From: Heligmosomoides polygyrus polygyrus
Taxonomy: Eukaryota > Nematoda > Chromadorea > Rhabditida > Heligmosomidae
NCBI GenBank assembly: GCA_947396885.1
Contig: OX377202.1
Span: forward strand, 58,988,034-59,052,033
DNA: 64,000 nucleotides
Direction of reading: 5' to 3'
This document shows positions 53,829 to 64,000 of this stretch, piece by piece. The stretch's first letter is position 1. Each line of letters starts with the position of its first letter. Made by a program: the position numbers and the translations under genes. Below the pieces are notes generated by a model, which ran no database searches, had not been told where the DNA came from, and saw only the letters and a list, made by a program, of their open reading frames with translations.

Positions 53829-55525
53829 AGGTTCTTCTCGCGGAAAAATTTTCTCTTTTGAAATAACGAACACGCGAGGGTGAAATTGTGCTTCATGGAA
53901 TTTTAAGTTATGAGTATTATACAGTAAAAAGCTAAGCTTCTTCGCAGCGATCTCCGATATGATTGGGGCGGATCGTATTTGAATTTTTTTTTCAAGAAAA
54001 ATTATTTTTTTACTTGAAGCAGATCACCTACACAGTTGAAATCTTGCCACAAAAATTTTCAAGTCTTGTTCAATGCACAGTGTAAAAATCATGGTTTTCT
54101 GAAACGAATAGATTGGATCGACCCCTGTTCGACATGGCACCGACGTCATAGGAGCGACGAAATTCGACCTTCACAAAAATGACTATAACTCGGTAAGTTT
54201 TTCAAAATTCGAAAAAGCCTATAGCCTATTAGAAACCAGAGGAAAAGAGCTTTGCGCGGTATAAAAATCGGTTTTCAAAAACTAGGTCTTCATAAGGGGC
54301 TAAGGTCTTTGATTTTTGTGCGAAAAAAAAAAACTGAAGTAATTTTGTATAAATAATTATGTCGCGGTAAGTTTTCGAAATTTGGAAAAGCCAATGGCTT
54401 ATTGAAAACAAGAGAAAAAGCGCTTTCCAACAATAACAGAAACTGTTTTCAACAGGGAGGTTTTCATAGGGGCGGTGGGAGTTCGATTTCTGGTCCATTG
54501 TTGCAGAAATACGTGCCAAAAATCGAACTCCCGCCCCGCATGAAGACCCTTTCCTTGAGAACTGCTTTCTGGTTAGAAAGCATTTTTCTATTCTTTAAAA
54601 AGCTCGGGATTTTTGAATTTCAAAAAATGAACCTATTTATAATCAACTTTGTGACGAACTTCTCGTAGACTGCACCGACGACATTGGAGTGATTTCATAA
54701 AATTGGTCATTTTTTCGGGCCATTTTTTGAAATTCACAAATTCCTATAGTTTTTTGAAAAATAGAGGAAATATGCTAATCTACCACATAAGAATCGGTCT
54801 TAAAAAGGGGCCTTCATAGGGAGGGGTTCGATTTTTGGCACGGATTTCTGCAACAGTGGACCGGAAATCGAACCCCCACCGCCCCCTATGAAGACCCCCT
54901 GATGAAAGCAGTTTCTGGTATAGTTGAAAAGCGTTTTTTTCCAGTTTTCGAAAGGCCATTGGCTTTTCCAAATTTCAAAGAAACTTACCGAGATATAATT
55001 ATTTACACAAAATCAGCTCAATTTTTTCACTCAAAAATCGAAAGCTCCCGCCCCTTATGAAGACCTCTCTTTTGAAAAATGGTTCCTATACGGTTAGAAA
55101 GCAATTTTTCTTGTTACTAAAAAGCCATCGCCTTTTTCAAATTTTGAAACTTGACGAGTTATAGTCGTATTATGAACGTTGAATTTTTTCGCTCCTATGG
55201 CGTCGGTGCCATATCGACCAGGGGTCGATCCAACCTATTCATTTCAGAAAACTATGATTTTTTTGTTGTGCATAGGTCAAGAGTTGAAATTTTTTATGGC
55301 AAGATTTCAACTGTGTGGGTGGTCTGCTTCAGGTAAAAATTAATTAATTTTCCTTGAAAAACGAAAAAGTTAAACACGTTCCACCCTAATCATATCGAAG
55401 ATCGCTGCGAAGAAGCTTAGCTTTTATTGTATATTAATCACATCTTAAACTTTAAGATGGCACGATTTTCGCTCTCTGATCTTCCTTCAAAAGGTAAATA
55501 ATTTTTGCCGCGAGAAGTTCATCCT
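53829..55525. repeat. 1.7-kb palindromic array of about 180-bp units
   Basis: 53829-54525 is an imperfect reverse complement of 54830-55525. The match includes AAGCTTCTTCGCAGCGATCT (about 53935) with its inverse near 55410, and CACAGTTGAAATCTTGCC with its inverse near 55300. Within each arm a unit recurs about every 177 bp: CGGTAAGTTTTC, AAAAGCCAATGGC, CTTTCCAAC and GGTCTTCATARGGGGCGG near 54190 and 54367, inverted near 54970 and 55140, with degenerate units between. Two inner 85-bp hairpins (54466-54545 and 54811-54897) are themselves self-complementary. No coding sequence or terminal motif is identified. Confidence 0.8.
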
Positions 55526-56377
55526 TGCGTATCCGTCATCGATTCCAAGACTGTCTCAAAAATTATGTGGAGAGAGCACTTAAGTCAGCTTTAGCAATTA
55601 AAACTCGGCATTGCATAGAGTACAGTTTCGAATGCAGATGTTGCTCCTTCAGGTACAAAAATGTGCAGTGTCCACGAGATGCTCGGAACGTCTGAAAAGT
55701 AGAACTCGTTGTGGTTAATTCGATAACTGCTCTCAAAAGTGCTTTATTTTCAACTGTAAACAAAAAGTATTATCATCAAAAGATTACATACACAAAACTT
55801 TTAACTAAATTAAGCAGTTACTCAGTAACACTCTTTCTTGAACTAATCTGACACACTGGACTGGAAAGAAGAATCTATTAAAGGTTGCAAAAATCGCATT
55901 AAAATTTTTTAAAAATTCAATGCAGATAGGAAATAAAACGGTGCCTACACAAGGGGGTGGCGATCGTACCAGAACCGCTCTGGGGTGGGGAGTCGTAAAT
56001 TTTCGACAAAAATCGAACCCAACGCTTGACCATGTCCCAGACTAACCAAGCCTTCTATCCCTCCAGGACCCGGATTCGTCAACGAAGGAGTCGGTAAATC
56101 ACCACCACAGATTTATCTAACTGATCGATCGCGTTGCTCGATCAATGTGGCCACAATACGTGGCGTCGGGTCGCTCAGCGTCTAAGTATAAGCGGGCCCT
56201 TGCTGATACTTCACTGCGTCACCCGACGGTCTAGCAAGGCAACCTTTACAAGAGTTTCACCGGAAACCTACCACACCGCGCGTTGACGAATCGCGGTACG
56301 TGGCGGTTTCGCGGTAAGTTCCATCGCTAACGCCCGTTACATCGTTGATGAATCTTGGTGGGTGAACACTGTCTCTT
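55526..56377. other. No gene recognised
   Basis: A segment at 56067-56083 (GGATTCGTCAACG) and its inverse near 56276-56293 resemble the ends of the adjacent MITE-like element, hinting at a second eroded copy. Nothing coding. Confidence 0.4.
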
Positions 56378-56568
56378 GGGGCCAGATTCATCAACAGCTT
56401 ATCAGCCGGCAACGGTGAAAAGTACCGCCAAACCTATTGATACCGCGACTCACCAACGTGTAATGTGGTAAATTTGGGTTCAAACTCTCTGTGTCGGTTG
56501 CTACGTAGGCCGGTACGGTGAGATCGCTGTGAAACGATACCAGCGGTATCTCTGATCAATCTGGCCCC
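56378..56568. mobile_element. 191-bp MITE-like element
   Basis: Ends GGGGCCAGATTCATCA and the inverted TGATCAATCTGGCCCC (one mismatch). Non-coding interior. No target duplication could be assigned, so boundaries are tentative. Confidence 0.45.
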
Positions 56569-59500
56569 TGACCTAGCTTTGAGCACTGACGCAGCTAAGG
56601 TGGGCGTGGTTCGAACCGTTCGAACCAATTTTAGCCATCTTGACCTAAGCGACAGTGCCTCTGGCCGTAAAACGTCGATGAAGCTCGGAACATCCGTTGC
56701 CTGTTTTCGTTTGCGTAAAGTGCGATAGTCCGGGTGCCGACCACCCGAGACTTCGTTTTGCGACGATATTCGCCTCCTGCTCTTGAGAGGTCCGAGTTTC
56801 TCATATCTCCTCGCCACGCTAAGGCGGTAGGCTGTTCGCCGTACTGACTTCCGATTTTGCAACACATAGGTGGAGCATTCCGAGACGTGATTTCGTTGAG
56901 CGTGTATGGGGCACACGGTAACAACGCAGTCGCTTTATCGCCAACGGCCAGCGCTCATACATGGGAGCGATTTGAAGGGTATGGAGTGCTCTGCGGTTTC
57001 ATGAAAGGCGCAGCATTTGAGTCGCTCCGGTCCCTCTAAGGGTTCGCCTTGCCGGCAGCACTTCGGGCGCTCCATCTGCATCGCACTGGCTTCACTAAGC
57101 AAATACAGTCCGGTTGCAGGCCCGGAAGCGCTTGTCCGATCCACGTGCAAATTTGGATAAACATCGTTCTGCAGCTGTAGGGGAGTCGTATGCCGGCTCT
57201 TTCTAGCTTTTCCAGACAGTGTGTGTGTTCCCTTTCAGGGTTTCAAATCGCATCCTCTTCAGAACTGCACTAGTTGGTGCTGGTGAGTACGGCGTGGCTG
57301 CTACGACTTGAGCTAGGATCGACAACCTCCCGTGCGTGCTCTCGAGAATCAAGAACCGATGTTGCCTCCGGCCCCAGTGCATCTCATCCGCGACGCTGTC
57401 GGCAGCACCAACAGCTCCTCCAGCTCCAGCCCGGTCGCAGCCAGCAGCTCGGCTGACCGGTCAGCTGTTTGCTCAGCGGGCCCCTCCCTGGCGAGCGCCT
57501 TGCGCACACCGTACCAGGGGCCCACCCCGTCCCCTCCCTCCGCGAGTTCGTAGCACCGCACATCCGTCTGCCATTCAGCGATTTCCGTTGACTTTTGTTT
57601 GACGTTGTTGACCTAATCTCGACGCGATCGGCAGCCTGGCGTCGAAGATGTCCATACCGCCTTCACGGGCGCACTCGGAGGTTTGTGAAGTTGGACGTTA
57701 TCGGAAAGAGGGAGAGAGGTGCCATAATCCTGGTCAGGTGGGGCTTTAAGGATTATCATCCTTAAAATCCTTTGTGACCAGGATTATCATCTTTAAATCG
57801 CCCTTGCACCATACTTTCACGGCAGGGTATGCTCCGAACCAGGTGCAGACCGAATTCTGTTGTTGAGATTTCCGCGCTCAATAGTTTCATTGACTCAAGA
57901 GGTCGCTCTGTGTGGGTGTCACATTTGTGATGAATCACTGCAACAGTAGGAGAAGTGGCTCTTGCTCCATTGGCCACCCGCAATAGCTTTTCGACAGCAA
58001 TAGCCTCTCCACCATCTTTTCAGCAATAGAGCACTGAGTGGAGAGCTGTGAGATTATGACAGCCAGGATATTCATTCATTCATTATATTCTTAAAGACAG
58101 ACGTTATGCAGTACTAATTTAAGCAGCATCAATACCAACAGAAACGACTTTAGCGAGGATTCATCCACAGGAATCAATAGAATAAACAAATGACTGAAGT
58201 ATGTAGGTAGAGCCTGTGTTTTGCCGCTATTGAGCAGACCGTACTTTTACCCGCTGGCTAAGAAAGAAGGGGGACGTTTCCAGCGCTCTATGTAGGGCCT
58301 TTGTAGACAGCTTTTCATTCAGTGCACACTAAAACCTGTCTGGTTTTAGTGTGAACTGGATAAGAGCCAAAGTTGGAAGTAAAGGTCAGCTTCATGTGAA
58401 TGATTCTTCTAAGGCGCACCGTGCGTTCTGCATCTATTGTGCATGCGGTTCAAGTGCATTTTTAACAACACCGGCGGTCCAGCAGCGAGGTGAATCGACG
58501 ACCGTTCCTCCTGAAGCGTCGTCCAGTGCAAATTCCTCCACCCAGCACTCTTTAAACACGGAAACGGGAGGTGGAGATGTACCAGTCTGGAATCGACTCA
58601 CACAAAATATTCGTTGAAGGTCAACAGATGCTTCTCAACAACAAAATTCACCTTCCAGCGCCTTTGGTGGGTTGCAGTAGATCCGCTTCTTGGCCTCAGT
58701 TTTGTCGCAAGAGATCACTATCTAAGAAAGTAATATTTTATATCCTGCTTGCGGCTGATCCCGATAACGTTTTGAGATGTGCTTAGACCAAGTAGAAAGG
58801 CTTCCAGCGGGCAACAACAATTGTCTTCAAGTTACGTCCTATCCAAGACTTCCTGCTGACTGCTGCATGGTAATGCGTTCTCAAAAAAAAACGCCATAAA
58901 ATACTCTCACATGATCTTTGCCATACCACCCTTTGCACATACCCTGCACCGAGAAGGGCCCAAATGATATTTTGCCGATTGCCTAGCCAGGTTGCAAGTC
59001 TTGAGTAGGTGATTGTTTGTGATTGTTTATTTCGGAACGAATACGTTGACCCTCACATCGTTTTTCTTATGCGGCAAAACATACCGGAGCAAGATCGTCC
59101 ATCCTGGCAGGAAATTGTCTACAATTTTGCCGTAGTTGACTGAGTGAAGTGCTCTCCCTCTTGATATTTATTACAAAGGTAGCCAATGGTTAAAAAGAAA
59201 AACTCAGATACAATAAGAGCAACAAAACAACCGAAGTAGGCTATTAAACAAAAACTCGTAATCTGGTTCCTTACTCTGCAATCCGTCCATAGGCTATACT
59301 TTAGTTTCGGGTATCCTTTACCCGAAGCCAGCTGCTCTTTAGCTCCGCGTGTTCGTAGAAATTGATGTTCTGCAGTGAGGGGGAACCTGACCGGCTCTGA
59401 ACATGAGTTTACGTGAAAGTATCAACGAACTACTACCGTGTTCTGAATGGTTAACTACTGTCACCCTCATGGCCAGGCTCACGACGACGTTAAAGATTAT

Positions 59501-61744
59501 CCTTAAGTACATGACCCTGAACATGGCTGGTAGAACGGCTCTGAAGTTCCGTCAGTATCGCAGGTTTTCGAAATAGCTGTTAAACGGAGTGTTTGCATCT
59601 TATCTTCGAGCACGCTCTTTGGGGTTCTTATATATTTCAATAAAAATGAGATTCATTGCTAAAAGGAACTAGTAAATCTCGGTCCGCTGCTTTCAGAATA
59701 ACAATGCAGTATTTTGGTCACTGAAGCGTCGTCCCCAGTTTCAACCGGGGCTTAGTTTCGAGATTCGAGATTGACCTCCTTCCGAACACGGAAGCACGCT
59801 ATGTAGTGGCATGTGAAAAACACCGGATCCCTGCTCGGCTTAGTTAGGGAGCCAGTCACTCGAAGTCCAGACGTGACGTTCTATTGAGAGTGGATGGTCC
59901 CTTTGCCCTTCCAGGTATTTCCGCACTTCCATCGGTCTTCCGTTGTACAAAGCTTACTCGGCACGAGCTATTCTTTTCGCAGCAACCCTCTCTACTGATT
60001 CCACTCACTGATAGTGATGACAAGGTCGATTCCACCCTACAAGATGTGGTAGATTTCGCTCAGAAGCGGACCTTGGACGCTTCTCTGGAAACACACTATT
60101 GTTCTCACTGTATTCTCATGTATGACTTGAGCGGCGTGTGGATGTGAACCCACCAGCATGTATGCGACTCGGATGATGCTTATCAATTCAGTGATAGCCG
60201 TCCATGATAAGCCTCAAAGGGTCAACCGGATGGTCTGTCCGCTGTAGCTTTTAAATAATACATCACCGTTGGCTGGGACATAATTATATATTGCTAGGTT
60301 TGGATCAGTCTTATTTTTAGTTCCAAAAATGCCTTATATGTTGTATAAAAAACTCTTATGCTTCCCCGAGTAGGAGCATAGAGCAGAAAGTCATCGATAT
60401 TTCGACACAAAAATATCAGTAGGAACGATATTGCATGTGGTACCGAGACGCTGGTGAACTAGAGGAGGTCATCGTGGGCAACGCAGCCATCAGAGGTTAT
60501 ACTGGGGCGACCGCTCAAGCAGCTACTAATTGATGTGGGTCCCTTGGATACTCCACAGGTGGGGAGAAGTGAGCGCTTAGTAACGACCAAGTCACTTGCT
60601 GACCTTCCTTCATAGCAAGAGGAACAGTACTTTGGAAGAAAGTGTGCCAATAGAACAATCGGTGCATGTCGCGAAGGCACTGGGAGGTGGGAACGTGCCG
60701 GGCAATCAGGCTGCATCGGCATGCTGTCGGTGCCGTGCCTGGTCGCGATTGGCTGGCGTGTTCCCACCCCCCCCCCCCATTGCTGTGCGTTTTCGCGACC
60801 TGCACCGAAAAATCATATGACGGATACAACGCGGCAAACTCAATGAGCAGAGGGCTGTTCGTGTCTGTGTGAAGAAGCGAGACACGGCTGCATCCGCATT
60901 GTAGCTCAAAAACATCCCGAGGCACTAATATAGAAAACAACAAAACAACAACCCCAGTCACACACAGCATAAACATCAACACCAATTGCACGCCAATGAA
61001 TTGTGATTAGTTGTGTGTAATTCTGTGTTTGCCTAATGTAATTTATAGAATTTAATTGTTAGTACACAAGTAAGAACACAATAATATATTACCCCTTACT
61101 GTACTAACAACTAAGTTAATTAGTTACCTTCTTCACTGATGAGCCTCAGGTTAACCAATTTTAAACATGTTTTGATAGAGGGGAAGCGAAACATGTTTAA
61201 TGTTATGGTTGCCATTGTTCTGGTTGTTGTTGTTCTGATTGTTGTGACATGGAGTTTATGTTGTTGAGGAATTATAGAATTCCGAGTAAATTTGGGTATA
61301 TTTGTGCACCTGATTCTATCTCATCCTATTCGATTCTTGTGGCATATAATTTTGAGCTGTTAAAGAACTGTGGGATTTCGAATATTTTTACATATCGATT
61401 TGTAACTGATTAGGATAGTAATAACAGTCAACACGTGTACCATAAATCATGTGGTACAGGACTACTGCAGAGAACTGTTACATCAAAGAGGCTACGCAAA
61501 CGTTAACAGCGGAATCGTGCAGAGGCTTTGGGTGGGGAACAGACTGCGTGAAGTCGAGCGAAAGCCAAACTTCGTGTTCGCAAGTACTGGAGGATCAGCG
61601 TGGCGTTGATTCTTTTAGGCGCATGGTCGCATGGTCAATGGAGACTTCGAGAGCGGGCGAATTACACTCGGGCAGAGTGCGACGCTGGGGCCATTGCCTG
61701 CAGATTAGAACGTGTCGTGTCTGCTTAACCATACTGGAGGCCAA
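56569..61744. other. Low-repeat region, no confirmed gene
   Basis: The least repeat-dense stretch of the window. Candidate coding pieces on the + strand are 57359-57553 (S/A/P-rich), 58460-58617 (S/T-rich) and 59914-60147; none has convincing splice sites on both sides or a recognisable domain. A hairpin CACTAAAACC/GGTTTTAGTG lies at 58326-58351, and an inverted pair GTTAGTACA/TGTACTAAC near 61059-61110. A C run at about 60767-60778 is low complexity. Confidence 0.35.
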
Positions 61745-61915
61745 GGGTGCATGGAGCACAGTCGCGGGAGGCGCAGCTGTCGTTTGCACCCCGAACCAAG
61801 TCTCTGGTTCGGATTTCCCGGCTAGCTAGCCAGGGTTCTGTGAATTGGCACCAGACATCTTCGGGATGAACAAAACATTGACTTTTCCTTTTCCTGGCCA
61901 CCGAAAGTGATTGTG
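61745..61915 (+). repeat. tRNA-derived SINE (family A), copy 4
   Basis: A-box-like TGGAGCACAGTCG (61752-61764), B box GGTTCGGATTT (61806-61816), then GTGAATTGGCACCAGACATC and CCTGGCCACCGAAAGTGATT, matching the tail order of copy 1. The B box is as well conserved as in copy 1. Confidence 0.65.
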
Positions 61916-62235
61916 AAAGCCAGATATGGATTCAAATGGTCTCACCGATATCTTGCAGAAGTAGAATGTGTGGCACATCCCTAGGTGGATTGACTAAGCC
62001 ATCCCTAGATGGACTGACTTATTCTTTATTCTCTCAGTGAAGGTCAAATTCTGTTGGAGATGGAAACGAGACCCCTTGAACGGTAATCAATTTGTAGCAG
62101 CAGGGCGCATCTGCAATGTTTTTTGCTATGTTGACACTTATGGGCCGTAGAAGACGTAAAGGACAGACCTTCGCATCAAGTCGCATGCGAACATAAACTA
62201 TAAATTCTAAAAGCTGGACGTTTTTCTATTTTACA
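61916..62235. other. No gene recognised
   Basis: Unique-looking DNA with a small direct duplication (CCCTAGGTGGATTGACTAAG and CCCTAGATGGACTGACTTA, about 61979-62020). Confidence 0.4.
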
Positions 62236-62237
62236 TA

Positions 62238-63199
62238 TTAGGTTGTTGCAAAAGAAATGCAGATTTTCTGTTTTATTGGTTTCAACACTATTTTTTTAAA
62301 ATAAACTCTCACCGACAGGTGACAGGTGATTGGTTTCAACACTATTTTTTAAAATAAACTAAGACTTTTCATATGGTATTAGTTGTTGAAAAGCTTACTA
62401 AATATGAATATGAAATTCAATTCAAGTCGCTTATTTAAAATAATTTGGTTTTTATTTTCAGATGTCTAAACTCGATTTCGTAAAATTTTCCGGCTTTGGA
62501 TGATGTCGGGGAGCTTCTTTTTAGTTCGGCCACTGGGCAAACGTTGCCTGTTATCATAAAGTATCAATTCTCATCGCAGGTTACATTCCGTTCGAGAAAC
62601 GAATCGTTGGCATTGCGCAGAAGATGGGCCGACGATGTCCCAAATCGACGATTTTTCTGACCTTCGGTCAATTCAGCTTCTTGGCCTCCCCAATTCGCTT
62701 CAAATGACGAACAACTGTAGCGTGATCGACGTCGACGTCCTCGGCAACATATCGCGTAGCTTTGCTCGGATGAGCTTCGACTGACGCCCTCAATGGATCA
62801 TTATCAAGTGTTGGTGGACGGCTGCCATGTGGCTCTTCTTCGAGGCTGGTATTGCCGGCACGAAGCTTTTGCAGCCAACATTATACTGTGCATTCGTTGA
62901 CACTTCCCTGCCCCCATACTTCGTTGATATTTCGAGCAGCTCAAGATGAAGTACGGACCGGTTCCAATTCGTAGAAGTAAATTTGACGAAAATCGTGTTT
63001 AGACATCTGAAAATGAAGACCAAATTAATTGTTGAATAAGCGCCGTGAATTAATTTCCACGTATATATTTAGAAAGCGCATGCAATAAGCTTTCCAACAA
63101 TTTTTGTGTAATACCTTATGAAAAAGTTTTTGTTTATTAAAAAGTAGTGTTGAAGCCAATAAAACAGAAAACCTTCACCTTTCTTTTGCACCAACCTGA
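62238..63199 (-). mobile_element. Fold-back mariner made of two 5' ends
   Basis: Ends TTAGGTTGTTGCAAAAGAAA and TCAGGTTGGTGCAAAAGAAA (inward from 63199), flanked by TA. The minus strand carries a transposase 5' region starting MSKHDFRQIYFYE at 63006, then AARNINEVWGQGSVNE, and SLEEEPHGSRPPTLDND, VDHATVVRHLKRIGEAKKLN, with stops. The left 260 bp on the + strand repeat the same 5' end, including the start codon context ATGTCTAAACTCGATTT at 62462. The 3' half and genuine 3' end are therefore missing. The left arm also has a tandem duplication of TTGGTTTCAACACTATTTTT near 62277 and 62330. Confidence 0.75.
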
Positions 63200-63338
63200 T
63201 ACAAATGCCTGTATTAGAAATATGTATGAGGAGTATATGTTCCATTGTCAACATTCACTTGCTGTGGCAGCCCAGGGCCTAGGGAGCCCAGCCCATCATT
63301 GAGGCTTCTCGTGCTCGTGCAACCGCTTCCACGTTCAG

Positions 63339-63472
63339 GTGTTCTCCTCGTCGCAGCATGGCGGTGTGACCTTCGCCAGTCCTCGAGCGGCCGTCAACTA
63401 CTTCATCCTGCCCACCTTCATTCTTCATGTGGTCGGACTGGCCTGTCTCTGGGCGCTCTGGTATTACCTACG
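63339..63472 (+). CDS. Possible exon with a transmembrane helix
   Basis: After the pyrimidine-rich acceptor CCGCTTCCACGTTCAG there is a 134-nt open stretch reading VFSSSQHGGVTFASPRAAVN and then YFILPTFILHVVGLACLWAL and WYYLR, followed by GTGAGC, a good donor. The second half is a clear membrane-spanning helix. Read through, the next codon after R is TGA, so it could alternatively be a terminal exon of a tail-anchored or type I protein. The family is not recognised and neighbouring exons were not found. Confidence 0.35.
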
Positions 63473-64000
63473 GTGAGCTCCAGAAGACTCTCGTCCGAGA
63501 CTTTCGATATTTCTTGTGCGCTGGGCTTTTTCGTGACTCACTGTTTGTTGGCTTACGCGGCGCTGAATAGTGAGTAGCGGCAAATCCTCGAGCAACAGCG
63601 GAGGATTGCGACGACTGGAACCGGGTGTGGCTATCCCACGGTGACCGTCACAATTTCTCTACGAGTCTGGGACTATTTAGCATTCAGTGCTGGTTCATTC
63701 ATGAGCTCCGTCTTGGTCGCTACATTCTCCACTGAACAATCACACGATGTTAGCCGCTCACGCGCTTTTTTCGTTGCAATGAAGAATGTGAAAGTTGTTC
63801 ACACTTATTAAGCCAAATTGGTTACGAAAATACGAATCAATCTTGCCTTGACTAACCTCAAGACTTTATTTCTAAAGTAGCTAAAATTTGTACTGCAAGT
63901 AAGGCATTCATACTGCGCTTTTGGGTCCCACTCTAATCTTTATAAATAGCCAATATTAAACTGTCGTTCACTGAAATGAGAATTTCATAATCGAAACGCT
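63473..64000. other. Right edge, no gene recognised
   Basis: A further hydrophobic frame (FDISCALGFFVTHCLLAYAA at about 63505-63565) ends beside GTGAGT and might be another exon of the same gene. The space to the preceding exon would make an intron of under 30 bp, too short for nematodes. Confidence 0.3.

Noticed and set aside
56434..56916. 160-codon minus-strand frame as a gene
   Set aside because: It overlaps the MITE-like element at 56378-56568 and its sequence has no family resemblance.
57332..57553. Ser/Ala/Pro-rich frame as an exon
   Set aside because: Composition is compatible with a disordered protein, but no convincing acceptor or donor was found and the opposite strand is open too.
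59884..60147. 87-codon frame starting after CCCTTCCAG as an exon
   Set aside because: The acceptor is plausible but no donor fits, and the peptide is not recognised.
61449..61829. 126-codon frame as a gene
   Set aside because: Its second half is a tRNA-derived SINE.

Overview
This is eukaryotic nuclear DNA, most likely from a strongylid (clade V) parasitic nematode such as a hookworm. The one clear host gene is a nematode-type CCT-2 chaperonin subunit with many 56-104 bp introns and a trans-splice-like acceptor 8 bases before its ATG. The rest resembles the transposon-rich, large-intron DNA of hookworm genomes. The species assignment is inference.

Layout. 1-3540: upstream DNA with small fold-back elements. 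3562-19359: cct-2 on the + strand, 13 exons coding for 528 residues. Three introns are swollen by mobile DNA: intron 2 (1.7 kb, hAT-like repeat), intron 9 (2.2 kb, RTE fragment) and intron 12 (9.6 kb, holding a mariner, an inverted pair of tRNA-derived SINE-like repeats and a 1-kb mariner-ended palindrome). 19.5-24.2 kb: mariner debris, a 52-bp mini-MITE and a 5'-truncated CR1-type LINE with a long open frame nested in an older repeat. 24.96-28.38 kb: an LTR retrotransposon with 4-bp target duplication, gag and a polypurine tract. 28.9-35.8 kb: a giant inverted repeat of Mutator-like (MULE) DNA, carrying a smaller MULE with a 9-bp duplication in one arm and a hAT element with an 8-bp duplication at its centre; the hAT itself contains an RTE-type LINE fragment.

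35.8-52 kb: PIF/Harbinger-type MITEs inserted next to each other, mariner remnants, tRNA-derived SINEs, a mariner interrupted by a LINE tail, two decayed RTE LINEs in the same orientation, and a complete-ended but deleted mariner. 52.46-53.72 kb: a nearly intact mariner whose transposase differs from a full-length frame by one apparent indel near the C terminus. 53.8-55.5 kb: a 1.7-kb palindromic array of about 180-bp units. 55.5-64 kb: sparser DNA with a mariner rebuilt as a fold-back from two 5' ends, and near the right edge a possible exon coding for a transmembrane helix.

Apart from cct-2 and that exon, no host gene can be supported. The interest lies in repeat architecture: nesting order can be read from target duplications, several element families are defined by two or more copies within the window, and three palindromes appear to have been built from transposon ends.
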